Shown: positions 8,585-19,093 of the stretch, in pieces
How the letters are laid out: every line of letters begins with the position of its first letter
Numbering within the stretch: the first letter of the stretch is position 1
Origin: Chitinophaga alhagiae
GTDB taxonomy: Bacteria > Bacteroidota > Bacteroidia > Chitinophagales > Chitinophagaceae
Reading direction: 5' to 3'
Assembly (NCBI RefSeq): GCF_003568665.1
Contig: NZ_QXMH01000002.1
Coordinates: 1 to 64,000 of the forward strand
Length of the DNA stretch: 64,000 nt
Position numbers and translations under genes: made by a program
Notes under the pieces: model-generated
Seen by the model: the letters and a program-made list of their open reading frames with translations, nothing else
What the model was told of the DNA's origin: nothing
Database searches by the model: none

Positions 8585-8980
8585 ATGTTTTTTGCCTCTG
8601 ATTTTTTGACTGCTAATACCACTTCTTTCAGTTATTTCCCTATCGTTTTACAACTGATTGCGGCGCTGGGTTTTGTAGGAATAACCATGCTGGCCACACA
8701 TTTACTCGGCCCTAAACGTAAAACCAGCGACAAGCTGATCAACTTCGAGAGCGGCATTGAGCAAATGGGCAACGCCCGCCAGCCAGTGGCTGTCAAGTAC
8801 TTTCTCACTGCTATTTTGTTCGTGTTATTTGACGTGGAGGTGATCTTTTTCTACCCGTACGCTGTTAATTTCAGGGAACTGGGGTGGGAAGGCTTTATGG
8901 CTGTAGTGGCCTTTGTAGCCTTCTTTATGGGAGGTTTCTTCTATATTATCAAGAAGGGCGCCCTGCGTTGGGAAGATTAA
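8585..8980 (+). CDS. nuoA: NADH-quinone oxidoreductase subunit A
   Basis: This 131-residue membrane subunit of complex I has three predicted helices (about residues 17-39, 75-95 and 100-122). The conserved loop after the first helix, KLINFESGIEQMGNARQPV, and the acidic FDVEVIFFYP element in helix 2 are the signature of NuoA/ND3, which lines the quinone-site entry. It is the first gene of a 14-gene operon. No Shine-Dalgarno is seen before its ATG. Confidence 0.97.
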   Translation: MFFASDFLTANTTSFSYFPIVLQLIAALGFVGITMLATHLLGPKRKTSDKLINFESGIEQMGNARQPVAVKYFLTAILFVLFDVEVIFFYPYAVNFRELGWEGFMAVVAFVAFFMGGFFYIIKKGALRWED

Positions 8981-9004
8981 TGAATTAAGTTAACTATTAA
9001 TAAG

Positions 9005-9012
9005 AAGGAGGG
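9005..9012 (+). promoter_or_regulatory. Strong Shine-Dalgarno sequence of nuoB
   Basis: AAGGAGGG at 9005-9012 lies 7 bases before the nuoB ATG at 9020, an ideal spacing. I found no comparable site before any other gene in the window, which agrees with the general lack of Shine-Dalgarno use in Bacteroidota. Confidence 0.8.
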
Positions 9013-9019
9013 TAAAGAT

Positions 9020-9583
9020 ATGTCTCGTCCTGTTCAGTTTAACAATAAAGTGAAGTTGGTGGAAATGCCGGAAGGTTTGACCGGTGAAGGGTTTTTTGCC
9101 ACCTCTTTCGATAAAGTGATTGGCCTGGCACGTAAAAACTCCATTTGGCCATTGCCGTTCGCTACTTCCTGCTGCGGCATTGAATTTATGGCCACCATGG
9201 CGGCACATTACGACCTGGCCCGTTTCGGCTCGGAAAGGCTGGGTTTTACGCCCCGCCAATGCGACCTGCTGATGGTGATGGGCACCATTGCCAAAAAAAT
9301 GGCCCCTGTTTTACGCCAGGTATACCTGCAAATGGCAGAGCCCCGCTGGGTAATTGCCGTAGGCGCATGCGCCAGCAGCGGCGGTATTTTTGATACCTAT
9401 TCCGTACTGCAGGGTATAGACCAGGTGATACCGGTAGACGTATATGTGCCCGGTTGCCCGCCCCGCCCGGAGGCCATCCTGGACGGTGTGATGCGCATTC
9501 AGGACCTGGTAGGCCAGGAAAGCCTGCGCCGCCGCCATACAGACCGGTATAAAGAACTGATGAACTCATACGGAATAGAATAA
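9020..9583 (+). CDS. nuoB: NADH-quinone oxidoreductase subunit B
   Basis: This 187-residue peripheral subunit holds cluster N2, the last iron-sulfur centre before quinone. The four ligands are visible as Cys51 and Cys52 in TSCCGIEFMA, Cys117 in GACASSGG and Cys146 in VPGCPPRPE. The length is normal. It follows nuoA after 39 bases and is the only gene in the window with a strong Shine-Dalgarno sequence (9005-9012). Confidence 0.98.
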   Translation: MSRPVQFNNKVKLVEMPEGLTGEGFFATSFDKVIGLARKNSIWPLPFATSCCGIEFMATMAAHYDLARFGSERLGFTPRQCDLLMVMGTIAKKMAPVLRQVYLQMAEPRWVIAVGACASSGGIFDTYSVLQGIDQVIPVDVYVPGCPPRPEAILDGVMRIQDLVGQESLRRRHTDRYKELMNSYGIE

Positions 9584-9599
9584 CGTTAATAGCTTATAC

Positions 9600-10121
9600 A
9601 TGTCTTTGACGAACGAGCATATAAAAAACAGGCTGGCAGAGAAGTTTGGCGATGTGCTGACGAATTTTGAAGAGGCTTTCGGCATGATGTCCTTTCACGC
9701 GCCGAAAGAGCTGAACCTTAAGGTAATGCAGTTCCTTTATGATGAAGAGGACCTGCAGTTCCGTTTCCTCTCAGACCTTACGGCCGTACATTACCCCAAC
9801 CAGAAAGGAGCGGAGCTGGCCGTGGTGTACCACCTGCACAATTTTGTTGATAATGTGCGCCTGCGCTTCAAAGTGTTTACAGATATAACAACGCCGCAGG
9901 TTTATACGGCCACCAGCCTCTTTTCCAGCGCCAACTGGATGGAGCGGGAAACGTACGACTTTTTTGGTGTGGACTTCGTGGGGCATCCCAACCTTGTACG
10001 CATCCTGAATGTAGACGAGATGGACTATTTCCCCATGCGCAAGGAATTTCCGCTGGAAGACCAGACGCGTGTGGATAAGGATGACGAAATGTTTGGCCGC
10101 GGCGGGAACGTGGGGATTTAA
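9600..10121 (+). CDS. nuoC: NADH-quinone oxidoreductase subunit C
   Basis: The 173-residue protein is the 30-kDa subunit of complex I, which packs against NuoD near the quinone site. The family signature appears as the stretch ERETYDFFGVDFVGHPN and then RKEFPLEDQTR near the C terminus. It is a free protein here and not fused to NuoD as in enterobacteria. The gap from nuoB is 16 bases. Confidence 0.96.
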   Translation: MSLTNEHIKNRLAEKFGDVLTNFEEAFGMMSFHAPKELNLKVMQFLYDEEDLQFRFLSDLTAVHYPNQKGAELAVVYHLHNFVDNVRLRFKVFTDITTPQVYTATSLFSSANWMERETYDFFGVDFVGHPNLVRILNVDEMDYFPMRKEFPLEDQTRVDKDDEMFGRGGNVGI

Positions 10122-10148
10122 TCAATTGAATTTTATTTAGCTAGGATT

Positions 10149-11366
10149 ATGTCAGAGCAGCAACATATAAAATTACCGGAAGGCTCCATAGAGAAGCAGA
10201 CCAATACGCTCAACCTGGGACCTACGCACCCCGCTACGCACGGGGTGTTCCAGAATGTGCTGGAATTGGACGGTGAGCGCATTGTATCCGCCACGCCTAC
10301 CGTGGGGTACATTCACCGTGCATTTGAGAAAATTGCGGAGCGCAGGCCCTATTACCAGGTCACACCCCTGACAGACCGCCTGAACTATTGTTCTGCTCCC
10401 ATCAATAACATTGGCTGGCACCTTACGGTAGAAAAACTGCTGGGCATCCAGACCCCCAAAAGGGTGGATTACCTGCGTGTGATCATCATGGAGCTGGCCC
10501 GTATTACAGACCACCTGATCTGCAACTCCGTAATAGGGGTAGACAGCGGCGCTTTTACGGGTTTCCTGTACGTAATGCAGTACCGGGAGCTGGTGTACGA
10601 GATCTATGAAGAGATCTGCGGTTCCCGCCTCACTACCAATATTGGCCGCGTAGGCGGTTTTGAAAGGAACTTTACGCCGGCCGCCTTCCAGAAAATTGAA
10701 AAGTTCCTGGCAGAATATCCCGATGTGCTGAAAGAGTTTGAAAACCTCTTCACCCGCAACCGTATTTTTATGGAGCGTACACAGGGTGTGGGCAAAATAA
10801 CCGGGGAAAGGGCTATGAACTATGGCTTTACCGGCCCCAACCTGAGAGCGGCCGGTGTGGATTACGATGTACGCGTAGCCAATCCCTACAGTTCTTACCA
10901 GGATTTTGAGTTCTCCATCCCCGTAGGCACCACGGGCGATACATATGACCGCTTCCTGGTGCGCAACGCGGAAATGTGGCAAAGCCTCGGCATCATCCGC
11001 CAGGCCATGGACAAGCTCAAAACGCTGCCGGAAGATGTGTTCCACGCAGACGTGCCCGCGTACTACCTGCCTGATAAAGATGATGTATATACGAAAATGG
11101 AAGCGCTCATCTATCACTTCAAAATAGTGATGGGCGAGTCAGAGATATTACCGGGTGAGCTGTATCACCCCGTGGAAGGCGCCAACGGCGAGCTGGGCTT
11201 CTACCTCATCAGCGATGGTGGACGTTCTCCTTACCGCCTGCACTTCCGCAGGCCCTGTTTTGTTTATTACCAGGCCTATCCTGAACTGGTGAAAGGGGCT
11301 ATGCTGAGCGATGCCATTATTTGCCTGAGCTCGCTCAACCTGATAGCCGGAGAGCTGGATGCATAA
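10149..11366 (+). CDS. nuoD: NADH-quinone oxidoreductase subunit D
   Basis: This 405-residue 49-kDa subunit forms most of the quinone-binding cavity with NuoB. Typical elements are LGPTHPATHGVFQNVLEL (HPATHG with the quinone-site His), VGYIHRAFEKIAE, NNIGWHLTVEKLLGI and the C-terminal DGGRSPYRLHFRRPCF. It starts 27 bases after nuoC. After its stop comes a 108-base spacer before nuoE in which I see no gene and no terminator. Confidence 0.98.
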   Translation: MSEQQHIKLPEGSIEKQTNTLNLGPTHPATHGVFQNVLELDGERIVSATPTVGYIHRAFEKIAERRPYYQVTPLTDRLNYCSAPINNIGWHLTVEKLLGIQTPKRVDYLRVIIMELARITDHLICNSVIGVDSGAFTGFLYVMQYRELVYEIYEEICGSRLTTNIGRVGGFERNFTPAAFQKIEKFLAEYPDVLKEFENLFTRNRIFMERTQGVGKITGERAMNYGFTGPNLRAAGVDYDVRVANPYSSYQDFEFSIPVGTTGDTYDRFLVRNAEMWQSLGIIRQAMDKLKTLPEDVFHADVPAYYLPDKDDVYTKMEALIYHFKIVMGESEILPGELYHPVEGANGELGFYLISDGGRSPYRLHFRRPCFVYYQAYPELVKGAMLSDAIICLSSLNLIAGELDA

Positions 11367-11474
11367 CTTGTACCGCTGCCGGTGAACATACCCGTGAAAG
11401 TTCTTTTTCCCCTCAGGGCGGATGCAGACAGATCAGGGAACATTTGAAGATCAATAAAATAAAGCGTTTGATAA

Positions 11475-11972
11475 ATGGCCGTTCAATTTTCTGAAGAGAA
11501 GCTGAATAAAGTAAAAGAAATCATTGCGCGCTACCCGGAAGGGAAGCAAAAAAGCGCCTTGATCCCCGTGCTGCACCTGGCGCAGGAATCTTTCGGCGGC
11601 TGGCTGAGTGCGGAAACAATGGACTATGTGGCCGCATTGCTGCAGATCACGCCTATTGAAGTGTACGAAGTGGCCACCTTTTACTCCATGTATAACCTGA
11701 AGCCGGTGGGCAAATACCTTTTTGAGGTATGCCAGACCGGCCCCTGCATGTTAAACGGCTCTGATAACATCATTGCCTACATCAAGGAGAAGCTGGGTAT
11801 TGAAGCTGGGGAAACCACGGCAGACGGCATGTTCACCCTCAAAACGGTAGAGTGCCTGGGCGCCTGCGGCTACGCGCCGATGATGCAGCTCGGGAAGTTT
11901 TACAAGGAACACCTTACCAGAGAAAGGGTAGACCAGATCATTGCCGAGTGCCGCGCGCAAGCCGGTAACTGA
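11475..11972 (+). CDS. nuoE: NADH-quinone oxidoreductase subunit E
   Basis: The 165-residue 24-kDa subunit carries the off-pathway [2Fe-2S] cluster N1a. The four ligands are Cys86 and Cys91 in CQTGPCMLNG and Cys127 and Cys131 in CLGACGYAP. It has the thioredoxin-like fold typical of the family and works with NuoF in the NADH dehydrogenase module. It is followed by a 157-base spacer with a small inverted repeat (TGTTCC 12093-12098, GGAACA 12105-12110). Confidence 0.97.
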   Translation: MAVQFSEEKLNKVKEIIARYPEGKQKSALIPVLHLAQESFGGWLSAETMDYVAALLQITPIEVYEVATFYSMYNLKPVGKYLFEVCQTGPCMLNGSDNIIAYIKEKLGIEAGETTADGMFTLKTVECLGACGYAPMMQLGKFYKEHLTRERVDQIIAECRAQAGN

Positions 11973-12129
11973 ACCGCCGGGCAGCGCGTTGCCGCTGAAG
12001 CGTGCAACGCAACGGACGCGCAATAGCAAGCTCCCCGCCGGGAACAACAACATATCCGCCCTGCCGGTGCAGCGCGGAAGCAAAAAAAATCTTGTTCCGT
12101 ATAAGGAACAGACAATATAAAGCGAGAAA

Positions 12130-13497
<1,368 letters not shown>

Positions 13498-13552
13498 TAT
13501 AAAAATGTTCACCCGGTGAATGGCTTTCCGGGGAATGCAAAGTTTTAGTACA

Positions 13553-14650
13553 ATGGCGGAAGAAAAGAAATTATTCAAGGTTACGATAGATAACATTCCG
13601 GTTGAGGTGGAGCCGGGCACTACCATCCTGAACGCCGCACGGAAAATAGGAGGCGACGTTGTGCCGCCGGCCATGTGTTATTATTCAAAGCTGCAGGGAA
13701 GCGGCGGTAAATGCCGTACCTGCCTGGTAAAAGTGTCTAAAGGCTCCGATGCGGACCCGCGCCCCATGCCCAAGCTGGTGGCCAGCTGCCGCACCACCGT
13801 CATGGACGGGATGGAAGTGGCCAACATCACTTCTCCCGAAGTGCTGGACGCCCGCAAAGGCGTAGTAGAGTTCCTGCTGCTCAACCACCCGCTGGATTGC
13901 CCCGTGTGTGACCAGGCCGGGGAGTGTGACCTGCAGGACCTCAGCTATGAGCATGGCACAGAAGCTACCCGCTACGAATTTAAACGCAGAACTTTCGAGA
14001 AAATAGATATAGGAGATCACATCAAGCTGCACATGACGCGCTGCATCCTGTGCTACCGCTGTGTGTTCACCGCAGACCAGCTCACCAACAAACGGGAGCA
14101 CGGCGTGCTCAACCGTGGCGAGGCCTCCGAGATCGGCACGTATATCAAAAATTCTCTGGACAATGATTTTATAGGCAACGTAATTGACGTATGCCCGGTA
14201 GGCGCGCTTACAGACAGAACGGCCCGCTTCAAGAACCGCGTATGGTTCCTGAAGCCGGTAGACGCACACCGCGATTGTGATAAATGTTGCGGCAAAACCG
14301 TGCTGTGGATGCGTGGGGACGAGGTTTTCCGCGTTACTGCCCGTAAAGACAAGTACGGGGAAGTGGAAGAGTTTATCTGCGATACCTGCCGTTTTGAGAA
14401 AAAAGAGGCGAAAGACTGGGTAGTGGAAGGCCCCCGCAAAGTTTCGCGCCACAGCGTTATTTCACAGGGGCACTATGTAGGCGTACACAAACCGCATGAG
14501 ACCATCCGGGAAGTAATGAGCGGCCGGGACCCGAAACTGCTGATGAACATTCACAGCGTGAGCGAGGTGAACCAGCCTTCGGTAGACCTGAGCAAGATAG
14601 ACGGGCCGGCCCATTCTACAGATTTTCCAAAAATTAACGGCGTTCAATAA
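13553..14650 (+). CDS. nuoG: NADH-quinone oxidoreductase subunit G, short form without the molybdopterin-type domain
   Basis: The 365-residue protein covers only the N-terminal third of an E. coli-type NuoG. It has a ferredoxin-like [2Fe-2S] domain (Cys42, Cys54, Cys57, Cys79), the His-Cys3 cluster (His112, Cys116, Cys119, Cys125) and one [4Fe-4S] cluster (Cys164, Cys167, Cys170, Cys214). Further cysteines at 242, 245, 246, 276 and 279 lie where the N7/bis-MGD region of long NuoG would begin. The molybdopterin-oxidoreductase-like domain is missing; the stop is clean and nuoH follows after 8 bases, so this is a natural short form, as known in Bacteroidota. Start 13553 (MAEEKKLF) is preferred over ATG 13520. 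Confidence 0.93.
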   Translation: MAEEKKLFKVTIDNIPVEVEPGTTILNAARKIGGDVVPPAMCYYSKLQGSGGKCRTCLVKVSKGSDADPRPMPKLVASCRTTVMDGMEVANITSPEVLDARKGVVEFLLLNHPLDCPVCDQAGECDLQDLSYEHGTEATRYEFKRRTFEKIDIGDHIKLHMTRCILCYRCVFTADQLTNKREHGVLNRGEASEIGTYIKNSLDNDFIGNVIDVCPVGALTDRTARFKNRVWFLKPVDAHRDCDKCCGKTVLWMRGDEVFRVTARKDKYGEVEEFICDTCRFEKKEAKDWVVEGPRKVSRHSVISQGHYVGVHKPHETIREVMSGRDPKLLMNIHSVSEVNQPSVDLSKIDGPAHSTDFPKINGVQ

Positions 14651-14658
14651 AGCGAGAT

Positions 14659-15708
14659 ATGACCTTACTTACCATTGCAATTGACTGGGCTTTTGTTATC
14701 GAAAAAATTCTGCTCATATCCGCAGTACTGGGTGTGTCTTTGCTGATAGCCATGTACGAGACTTATGGCGAACGTAAAGTGGCCGCCTGGATACAGGACC
14801 GCCGCGGCCCTAACCGCGCCGGGCCCTTCGGTATCCTGCAGCCGCTGGCAGACGGGGGCAAGCTCTTTTTCAAGGAAGAGATCATTCCCGCCACCGCCAA
14901 CCGCTTCCTCTTTATATTAGGCCCTTCCATAGCCATGCTGGCGGCCTGCCTCACCAGCGCGGTAATACCCTGGGGAGACGTGCTCACCATTGCCGGCCGC
15001 CAAATAAGCCTGCAGGTAGCGGATGTGAACATCGGCGTACTGTGGATCATTGCGGTGCTGGGCATGGGAGTATATGGCATCATGATCGGGGGCTGGGCGT
15101 CCAACAACAAATTTTCCCTGCTGGCCGCCTGCCGTGGCGCCTCCCAGGTAATTTCCTACGAGCTGCCCATGGGCCTGGCATTGATTGCCCTGTTCATGAT
15201 CAGCGGTTCCCTTAGCCTGAAAGACATTGTAGAACAACAGCGGGACGGCGTCTGGTTTGTGCTGCTGCAGCCGCTGGGGTTCCTGATATTCCTGATCTGC
15301 GCCTTCGCGGAGTGTAACCGTACGCCGTTTGACCTGCCCGAGGCGGAGAACGAGCTGAACGGCGGGTACCACCTGGAGTATTCTTCCATGAAACTCGGTT
15401 TCTACCTCTTTGCCGAATACATCAACATGTTCATCAGCTCCGCGCTGATGGCCACCCTGTACTTCGGCGGCTATTCCTTCCCCTTTATGGACAGCCTGGG
15501 CCTCAGCCCCAATATGGTGACCATACTGGGTATTATAGCGCTGTTCCTTAAAACTTTCATCTTCATCTTCTTCTTCATGTGGGTGCGCTGGACCATTCCG
15601 CGCTTCCGTTATGACCAGTTGATGAAGCTGGGCTGGAACGTGCTGATCCCCCTGGCGCTGCTGAACATGCTGGTAACCGGCGCGGTGATATTATATCGCC
15701 AGGGATAA
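14659..15708 (+). CDS. nuoH: NADH-quinone oxidoreductase subunit H
   Basis: The 349-residue integral membrane subunit (ND1 homologue) has about eight predicted helices and links the peripheral arm to the membrane arm. Signature segments are ERKVAAWIQDRRGPNRAGP in the first cytoplasmic loop, with the LQPLADGGKLFFKEE extension, and FAECNRTPFDLPEAENELN (the acidic loop that lines the quinone channel). It starts 8 bases after nuoG. Confidence 0.98.
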   Translation: MTLLTIAIDWAFVIEKILLISAVLGVSLLIAMYETYGERKVAAWIQDRRGPNRAGPFGILQPLADGGKLFFKEEIIPATANRFLFILGPSIAMLAACLTSAVIPWGDVLTIAGRQISLQVADVNIGVLWIIAVLGMGVYGIMIGGWASNNKFSLLAACRGASQVISYELPMGLALIALFMISGSLSLKDIVEQQRDGVWFVLLQPLGFLIFLICAFAECNRTPFDLPEAENELNGGYHLEYSSMKLGFYLFAEYINMFISSALMATLYFGGYSFPFMDSLGLSPNMVTILGIIALFLKTFIFIFFFMWVRWTIPRFRYDQLMKLGWNVLIPLALLNMLVTGAVILYRQG

Positions 15709-15801
15709 ACGATAATTGATTGAATTGTTGAAATATGCATGCATGGCAGGAATATTCCAACAGACAGGAAAAAGACATTACACACTGTTGAAACTTATTA
15801 T

Positions 15802-16317
15802 ATGCAAACATTAACCAACAGGGCGCAACCGGTAGACAGGAGGCCCATGACATTCTGGGAGAAAATGTACCTGCCGGCTATTGCAAAAGGCATGGGCATC
15901 ACCCTTTCGCATATATTCAAAAAGAAGGCCACGGTAAACTATCCTGAAGAGAAACGGCCTTTCAGCCCCGTGTTCCGCGGCCTGCACGTCCTCAACAGGG
16001 ATGAAGAAGGGCGCGAACGCTGCACGGCCTGCGGCTTGTGCGCAGTAGCCTGTCCCGCGGAGGCCATTACCATGGAAGCCGCGGAGCGCCTGCCCGGTGA
16101 AGAGCATCTGTACCGTGAAGAGAAGTATGCCGCCCGTTACGAGATCAACATGCTGCGCTGCATTTTCTGCGGTTTCTGTGAAGAAGCCTGCCCCAAACAG
16201 GCCATCTATATGACCGAAACCTTTGCTCCGGCCAATTATCAGCGTAAAGGATTTATTTACGGAAAAGATGATCTGTTGATCCCCGATCCTAAAAATCCAA
16301 TCACGGTAAAAAAGTAA
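15802..16317 (+). CDS. nuoI: NADH-quinone oxidoreductase subunit I
   Basis: This 171-residue ferredoxin-like subunit carries clusters N6a and N6b. Its two motifs are CTACGLCAVACP and CIFCGFCEEACP, separated by the usual spacing with the EEKYAARYEINMLR linker. Start 15802 (MQTLTNRAQP) matches the N terminus usual in this family; the in-frame ATG at 15739 would add 21 unlike residues. It precedes nuoJ by 7 bases. Confidence 0.96.
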   Translation: MQTLTNRAQPVDRRPMTFWEKMYLPAIAKGMGITLSHIFKKKATVNYPEEKRPFSPVFRGLHVLNRDEEGRERCTACGLCAVACPAEAITMEAAERLPGEEHLYREEKYAARYEINMLRCIFCGFCEEACPKQAIYMTETFAPANYQRKGFIYGKDDLLIPDPKNPITVKK

Positions 16318-16324
16318 AGCAATA

Positions 16325-16816
16325 ATGGGTATACAACAGATTATTTTTATTGTGCTTTCCGCCATAGCCATTGCTGCGGCGCTGGGAGTGATACTGAGCA
16401 GGAACCCCGTTAACAGCGTGTTGTGCATGATCACCTGCTTTGTGGCCATTGCAGGGCATTACATTATGCTCAACGCACAGTTCCTCTTTGTGGTGCACCT
16501 CATTGTTTACACGGGCGCTATTATGGTGCTGTTCCTTTTTGTGCTGATGATGATGAACCTGAACGCGGAAATAGAACCGCAGAAACGCAACTGGCTGAAA
16601 TATGCCGGCGCTATCAGCGGCGGCGCGCTGCTGCTGGTACTGGTGGCCGCCCTGCGCGATGCCAGTATGCCCGCTATTCAGTCCACCTCCACAGAAATAG
16701 GCCTGGTGGCCAACCTGGGTAAAACATTGTTCACCAGCTATGTAGTGCCTTTTGAGCTGAGCAGCGTACTGTTCCTCAGCGCCATGGTAGGGGCCGTAGT
16801 GATTGGTAAAAAATAA
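16325..16816 (+). CDS. nuoJ: NADH-quinone oxidoreductase subunit J
   Basis: The 163-residue membrane subunit (ND6 homologue) has five predicted helices; the conserved third helix reads VVHLIVYTGAIMVLFLFVLM, the region of the pi-bulge that couples quinone reduction to the proton channels. A hydrophilic loop (NAEIEPQKRN) follows it. The gene lies 7 bases after nuoI and 12 before nuoK. Confidence 0.95.
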   Translation: MGIQQIIFIVLSAIAIAAALGVILSRNPVNSVLCMITCFVAIAGHYIMLNAQFLFVVHLIVYTGAIMVLFLFVLMMMNLNAEIEPQKRNWLKYAGAISGGALLLVLVAALRDASMPAIQSTSTEIGLVANLGKTLFTSYVVPFELSSVLFLSAMVGAVVIGKK

Positions 16817-16828
16817 AAAATTATCTCG

Positions 16829-17146
16829 ATGCCGGTTCAATATTACATTTTCCTCAGCATTGCCCTGTTCTGCATAGGCGTAATGGGCGTATTGATGCGC
16901 AGGAACGCGATCATTATTTTCATGTGCATAGAGCTGATGCTCAACGCCGTGAACCTTTTGCTGGTGGCTTTTTCCAAAATGTGGGTGGATGCCGGCCGTG
17001 TAGACGCCGCCTCCGCGCAGCTGTTCGTGTTTTTTGTGATGGTGGTGGCCGCCGCGGAAGTATCCGTAGGCCTGGCCATTATTGTGATGATGTACCGCAA
17101 TACCCATTCGGTAGACATCAATATTCTCAGCAGATTGAAAAACTAA
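16829..17146 (+). CDS. nuoK: NADH-quinone oxidoreductase subunit K
   Basis: The 105-residue subunit (ND4L homologue) has three membrane helices. Helix 2 carries the conserved glutamate in [18 protein letters not shown] and helix 3 a second in [18 protein letters not shown]; both belong to the E-channel of the membrane arm. The length is normal. Confidence 0.96.
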   Translation: MPVQYYIFLSIALFCIGVMGVLMRRNAIIIFMCIELMLNAVNLLLVAFSKMWVDAGRVDAASAQLFVFFVMVVAAAEVSVGLAIIVMMYRNTHSVDINILSRLKN

Positions 17147-17170
17147 GGAATTTAAAAATAGTATAGATCG

Positions 17171-19069
17171 ATGATACATCTTGTTTGGCTGGTACCGTTC
17201 TTACCGTTGTTAGGGTTCCTGATCAATGGATTGGGCAGGAGGTATTTATCTAAATCGCTGACAGGCGTGATAGGTAGCGGAAGTGTGGTAGCGGCTTTTG
17301 TGATCAGTTTGCTGATTTTCTTTGAAGTGCGTACCCCTGGCTTTGCGCCGCAGGTGGTTACGCTGTTCGATTTCATTAACGTAGGCAGCCTGCACATTCC
17401 CTTTGCCTTCCAGGTAGACCAGTTGAGCGCCTTGTTCCTGCTCATCATTACCGGCGTGGGCTCGCTCATTCACATTTACTCCACTTCCTACATGCATGAG
17501 GAAAGCAACGAGGGTTTTGCCCGGTATTTTGCCTACCTCAACCTGTTCGTGTTCTCCATGCTCATACTGGTGCTGGGCGCCAACTATGTGATGATGTTCA
17601 TTGGCTGGGAAGGAGTGGGGCTTTGCTCTTACCTGCTCATCGGCTTCTGGTTCAAAAACATTGACTATAACAAGGCCGCCAACAAGGCGTTCATCATGAA
17701 CCGCATTGGAGACCTCGGCTTTTTGCTCGGCATCTTCCTGCTCATCCAGCAGTTCGGTTCCGTTACTTTTACCGAGGTGTTTGCACAGGTACCCGGTATA
17801 GGCACCGGCAGCACTGTGCTGTTTGCCATTGCCATGCTGCTGTTCATCGGCGCCATGGGCAAATCAGCGCAGATACCGCTGTACACCTGGCTGCCAGACG
17901 CAATGGCGGGCCCCACCCCGGTGTCTGCCCTCATTCACGCCGCTACCATGGTAACCGCGGGTATCTACATGGTGGCCCGCAGCAACGTGATCTATTCGCT
18001 GGCTCCCTGCATCCAGGCCATTATTGCCATCATAGGCCTGGCTACCGCACTGCTGGCGGCTTCCATAGCACTGAAACAGAACGATATTAAAAAGGTGCTG
18101 GCCTACTCCACGGTAAGCCAGTTGGGATACATGTTCCTGGCCCTGGGCGTTGGTGCTTACACGGCCGCGGTATTCCATGTAATGACGCATGCCTTCTTCA
18201 AGGCCCTGCTCTTCCTCGGTTCCGGCTCTGTTATACATGCCATGGGCGGTGAGCAGGACATCCGCAAAATGGGCGGCCTCAAAAAATGGATGCCCGTTAC
18301 CAACATCACCTTCCTGATCGGTTGCCTGGCCATTGCCGGCATACCGGGCCTGAGCGGTTTCTTCTCCAAAGACGAAATACTGGCCCACACCTTTGGCTAT
18401 AACAAGATCATGTACGCCCTGGCGCTGCTGGGCGCGCTGATGACGGCTTTTTATATGTTCCGCCTCTACTACATCACCTTCAGCGGCAAATTCCGCGGTA
18501 CCCATGAGCAGGAACATCACCTGCATGAAAGTCCCGCGGCCATTACCCTGCCCCTGATAGTGCTGGCCGTATTGTCTGTGATAGGCGGTTATGTAGGCAT
18601 GCCGGAGGTATTTGGCGTACCGCACTTCCTGGCGGAATACCTTTCCCCCATCTTTGCGCCTTCCGCGCCTTACCTGCATGCGCACCACCTCAGCCATGCG
18701 CTGGAGTGGGGGCTGATGGGCCTGAGCACCGCCCTGGTGATCGTTATGATCCTGTGGGCGCGCGGCAAATTCAGCAACTACCAGGATGCCGGTACAGAAA
18801 ACACCGGTATTGCAAAAGTGCTGGAGAATAAATGGTATGTAGACGAACTGTACGATGCCATCATTGTAAAACCCCTGATGGCGCTCAGCGGCTTCTTCCA
18901 GAACATGGTGGAAAAGGCGGGCATAGATGCCCTGGTGAACGGCGTGGGCCGCGGGGTGAAATGGGGCAGCGGCCGCGTGAGGCTGCTGCAGAACGGGCAG
19001 GTAGGCTTCTACATTTTTGCCATGGTGATAGGCATGGTGGTATTGCTGGTGATCAGTTTGTTTTTATAA
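17171..19069 (+). CDS. nuoL: NADH-quinone oxidoreductase subunit L
   Basis: The 632-residue antiporter-like subunit (ND5 homologue) is the distal proton-pumping unit. Key elements are the TM5 glutamate in FIGWEGVGLCSYLLIGFW, the SALIHAATMVTAGIYM segment with the TM7-8 His, and the lysine-bearing KKVLAYSTVSQLGYM. The C-terminal part (from about residue 510) gives the lateral helix and last membrane helix. It starts 24 bases after nuoK. Confidence 0.98.
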   Translation: MIHLVWLVPFLPLLGFLINGLGRRYLSKSLTGVIGSGSVVAAFVISLLIFFEVRTPGFAPQVVTLFDFINVGSLHIPFAFQVDQLSALFLLIITGVGSLIHIYSTSYMHEESNEGFARYFAYLNLFVFSMLILVLGANYVMMFIGWEGVGLCSYLLIGFWFKNIDYNKAANKAFIMNRIGDLGFLLGIFLLIQQFGSVTFTEVFAQVPGIGTGSTVLFAIAMLLFIGAMGKSAQIPLYTWLPDAMAGPTPVSALIHAATMVTAGIYMVARSNVIYSLAPCIQAIIAIIGLATALLAASIALKQNDIKKVLAYSTVSQLGYMFLALGVGAYTAAVFHVMTHAFFKALLFLGSGSVIHAMGGEQDIRKMGGLKKWMPVTNITFLIGCLAIAGIPGLSGFFSKDEILAHTFGYNKIMYALALLGALMTAFYMFRLYYITFSGKFRGTHEQEHHLHESPAAITLPLIVLAVLSVIGGYVGMPEVFGVPHFLAEYLSPIFAPSAPYLHAHHLSHALEWGLMGLSTALVIVMILWARGKFSNYQDAGTENTGIAKVLENKWYVDELYDAIIVKPLMALSGFFQNMVEKAGIDALVNGVGRGVKWGSGRVRLLQNGQVGFYIFAMVIGMVVLLVISLFL

Positions 19070-19093
19070 TAGATAGCGGATTAAGATAAAGAT

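Noticed and set aside
12093-12110. Inverted repeat TGTTCC/GGAACA between nuoE and nuoF as a terminator or operator.
   Set aside because: The stem is only 6 bp and has no T run; it is mentioned in the nuoE entry but not claimed as a site.
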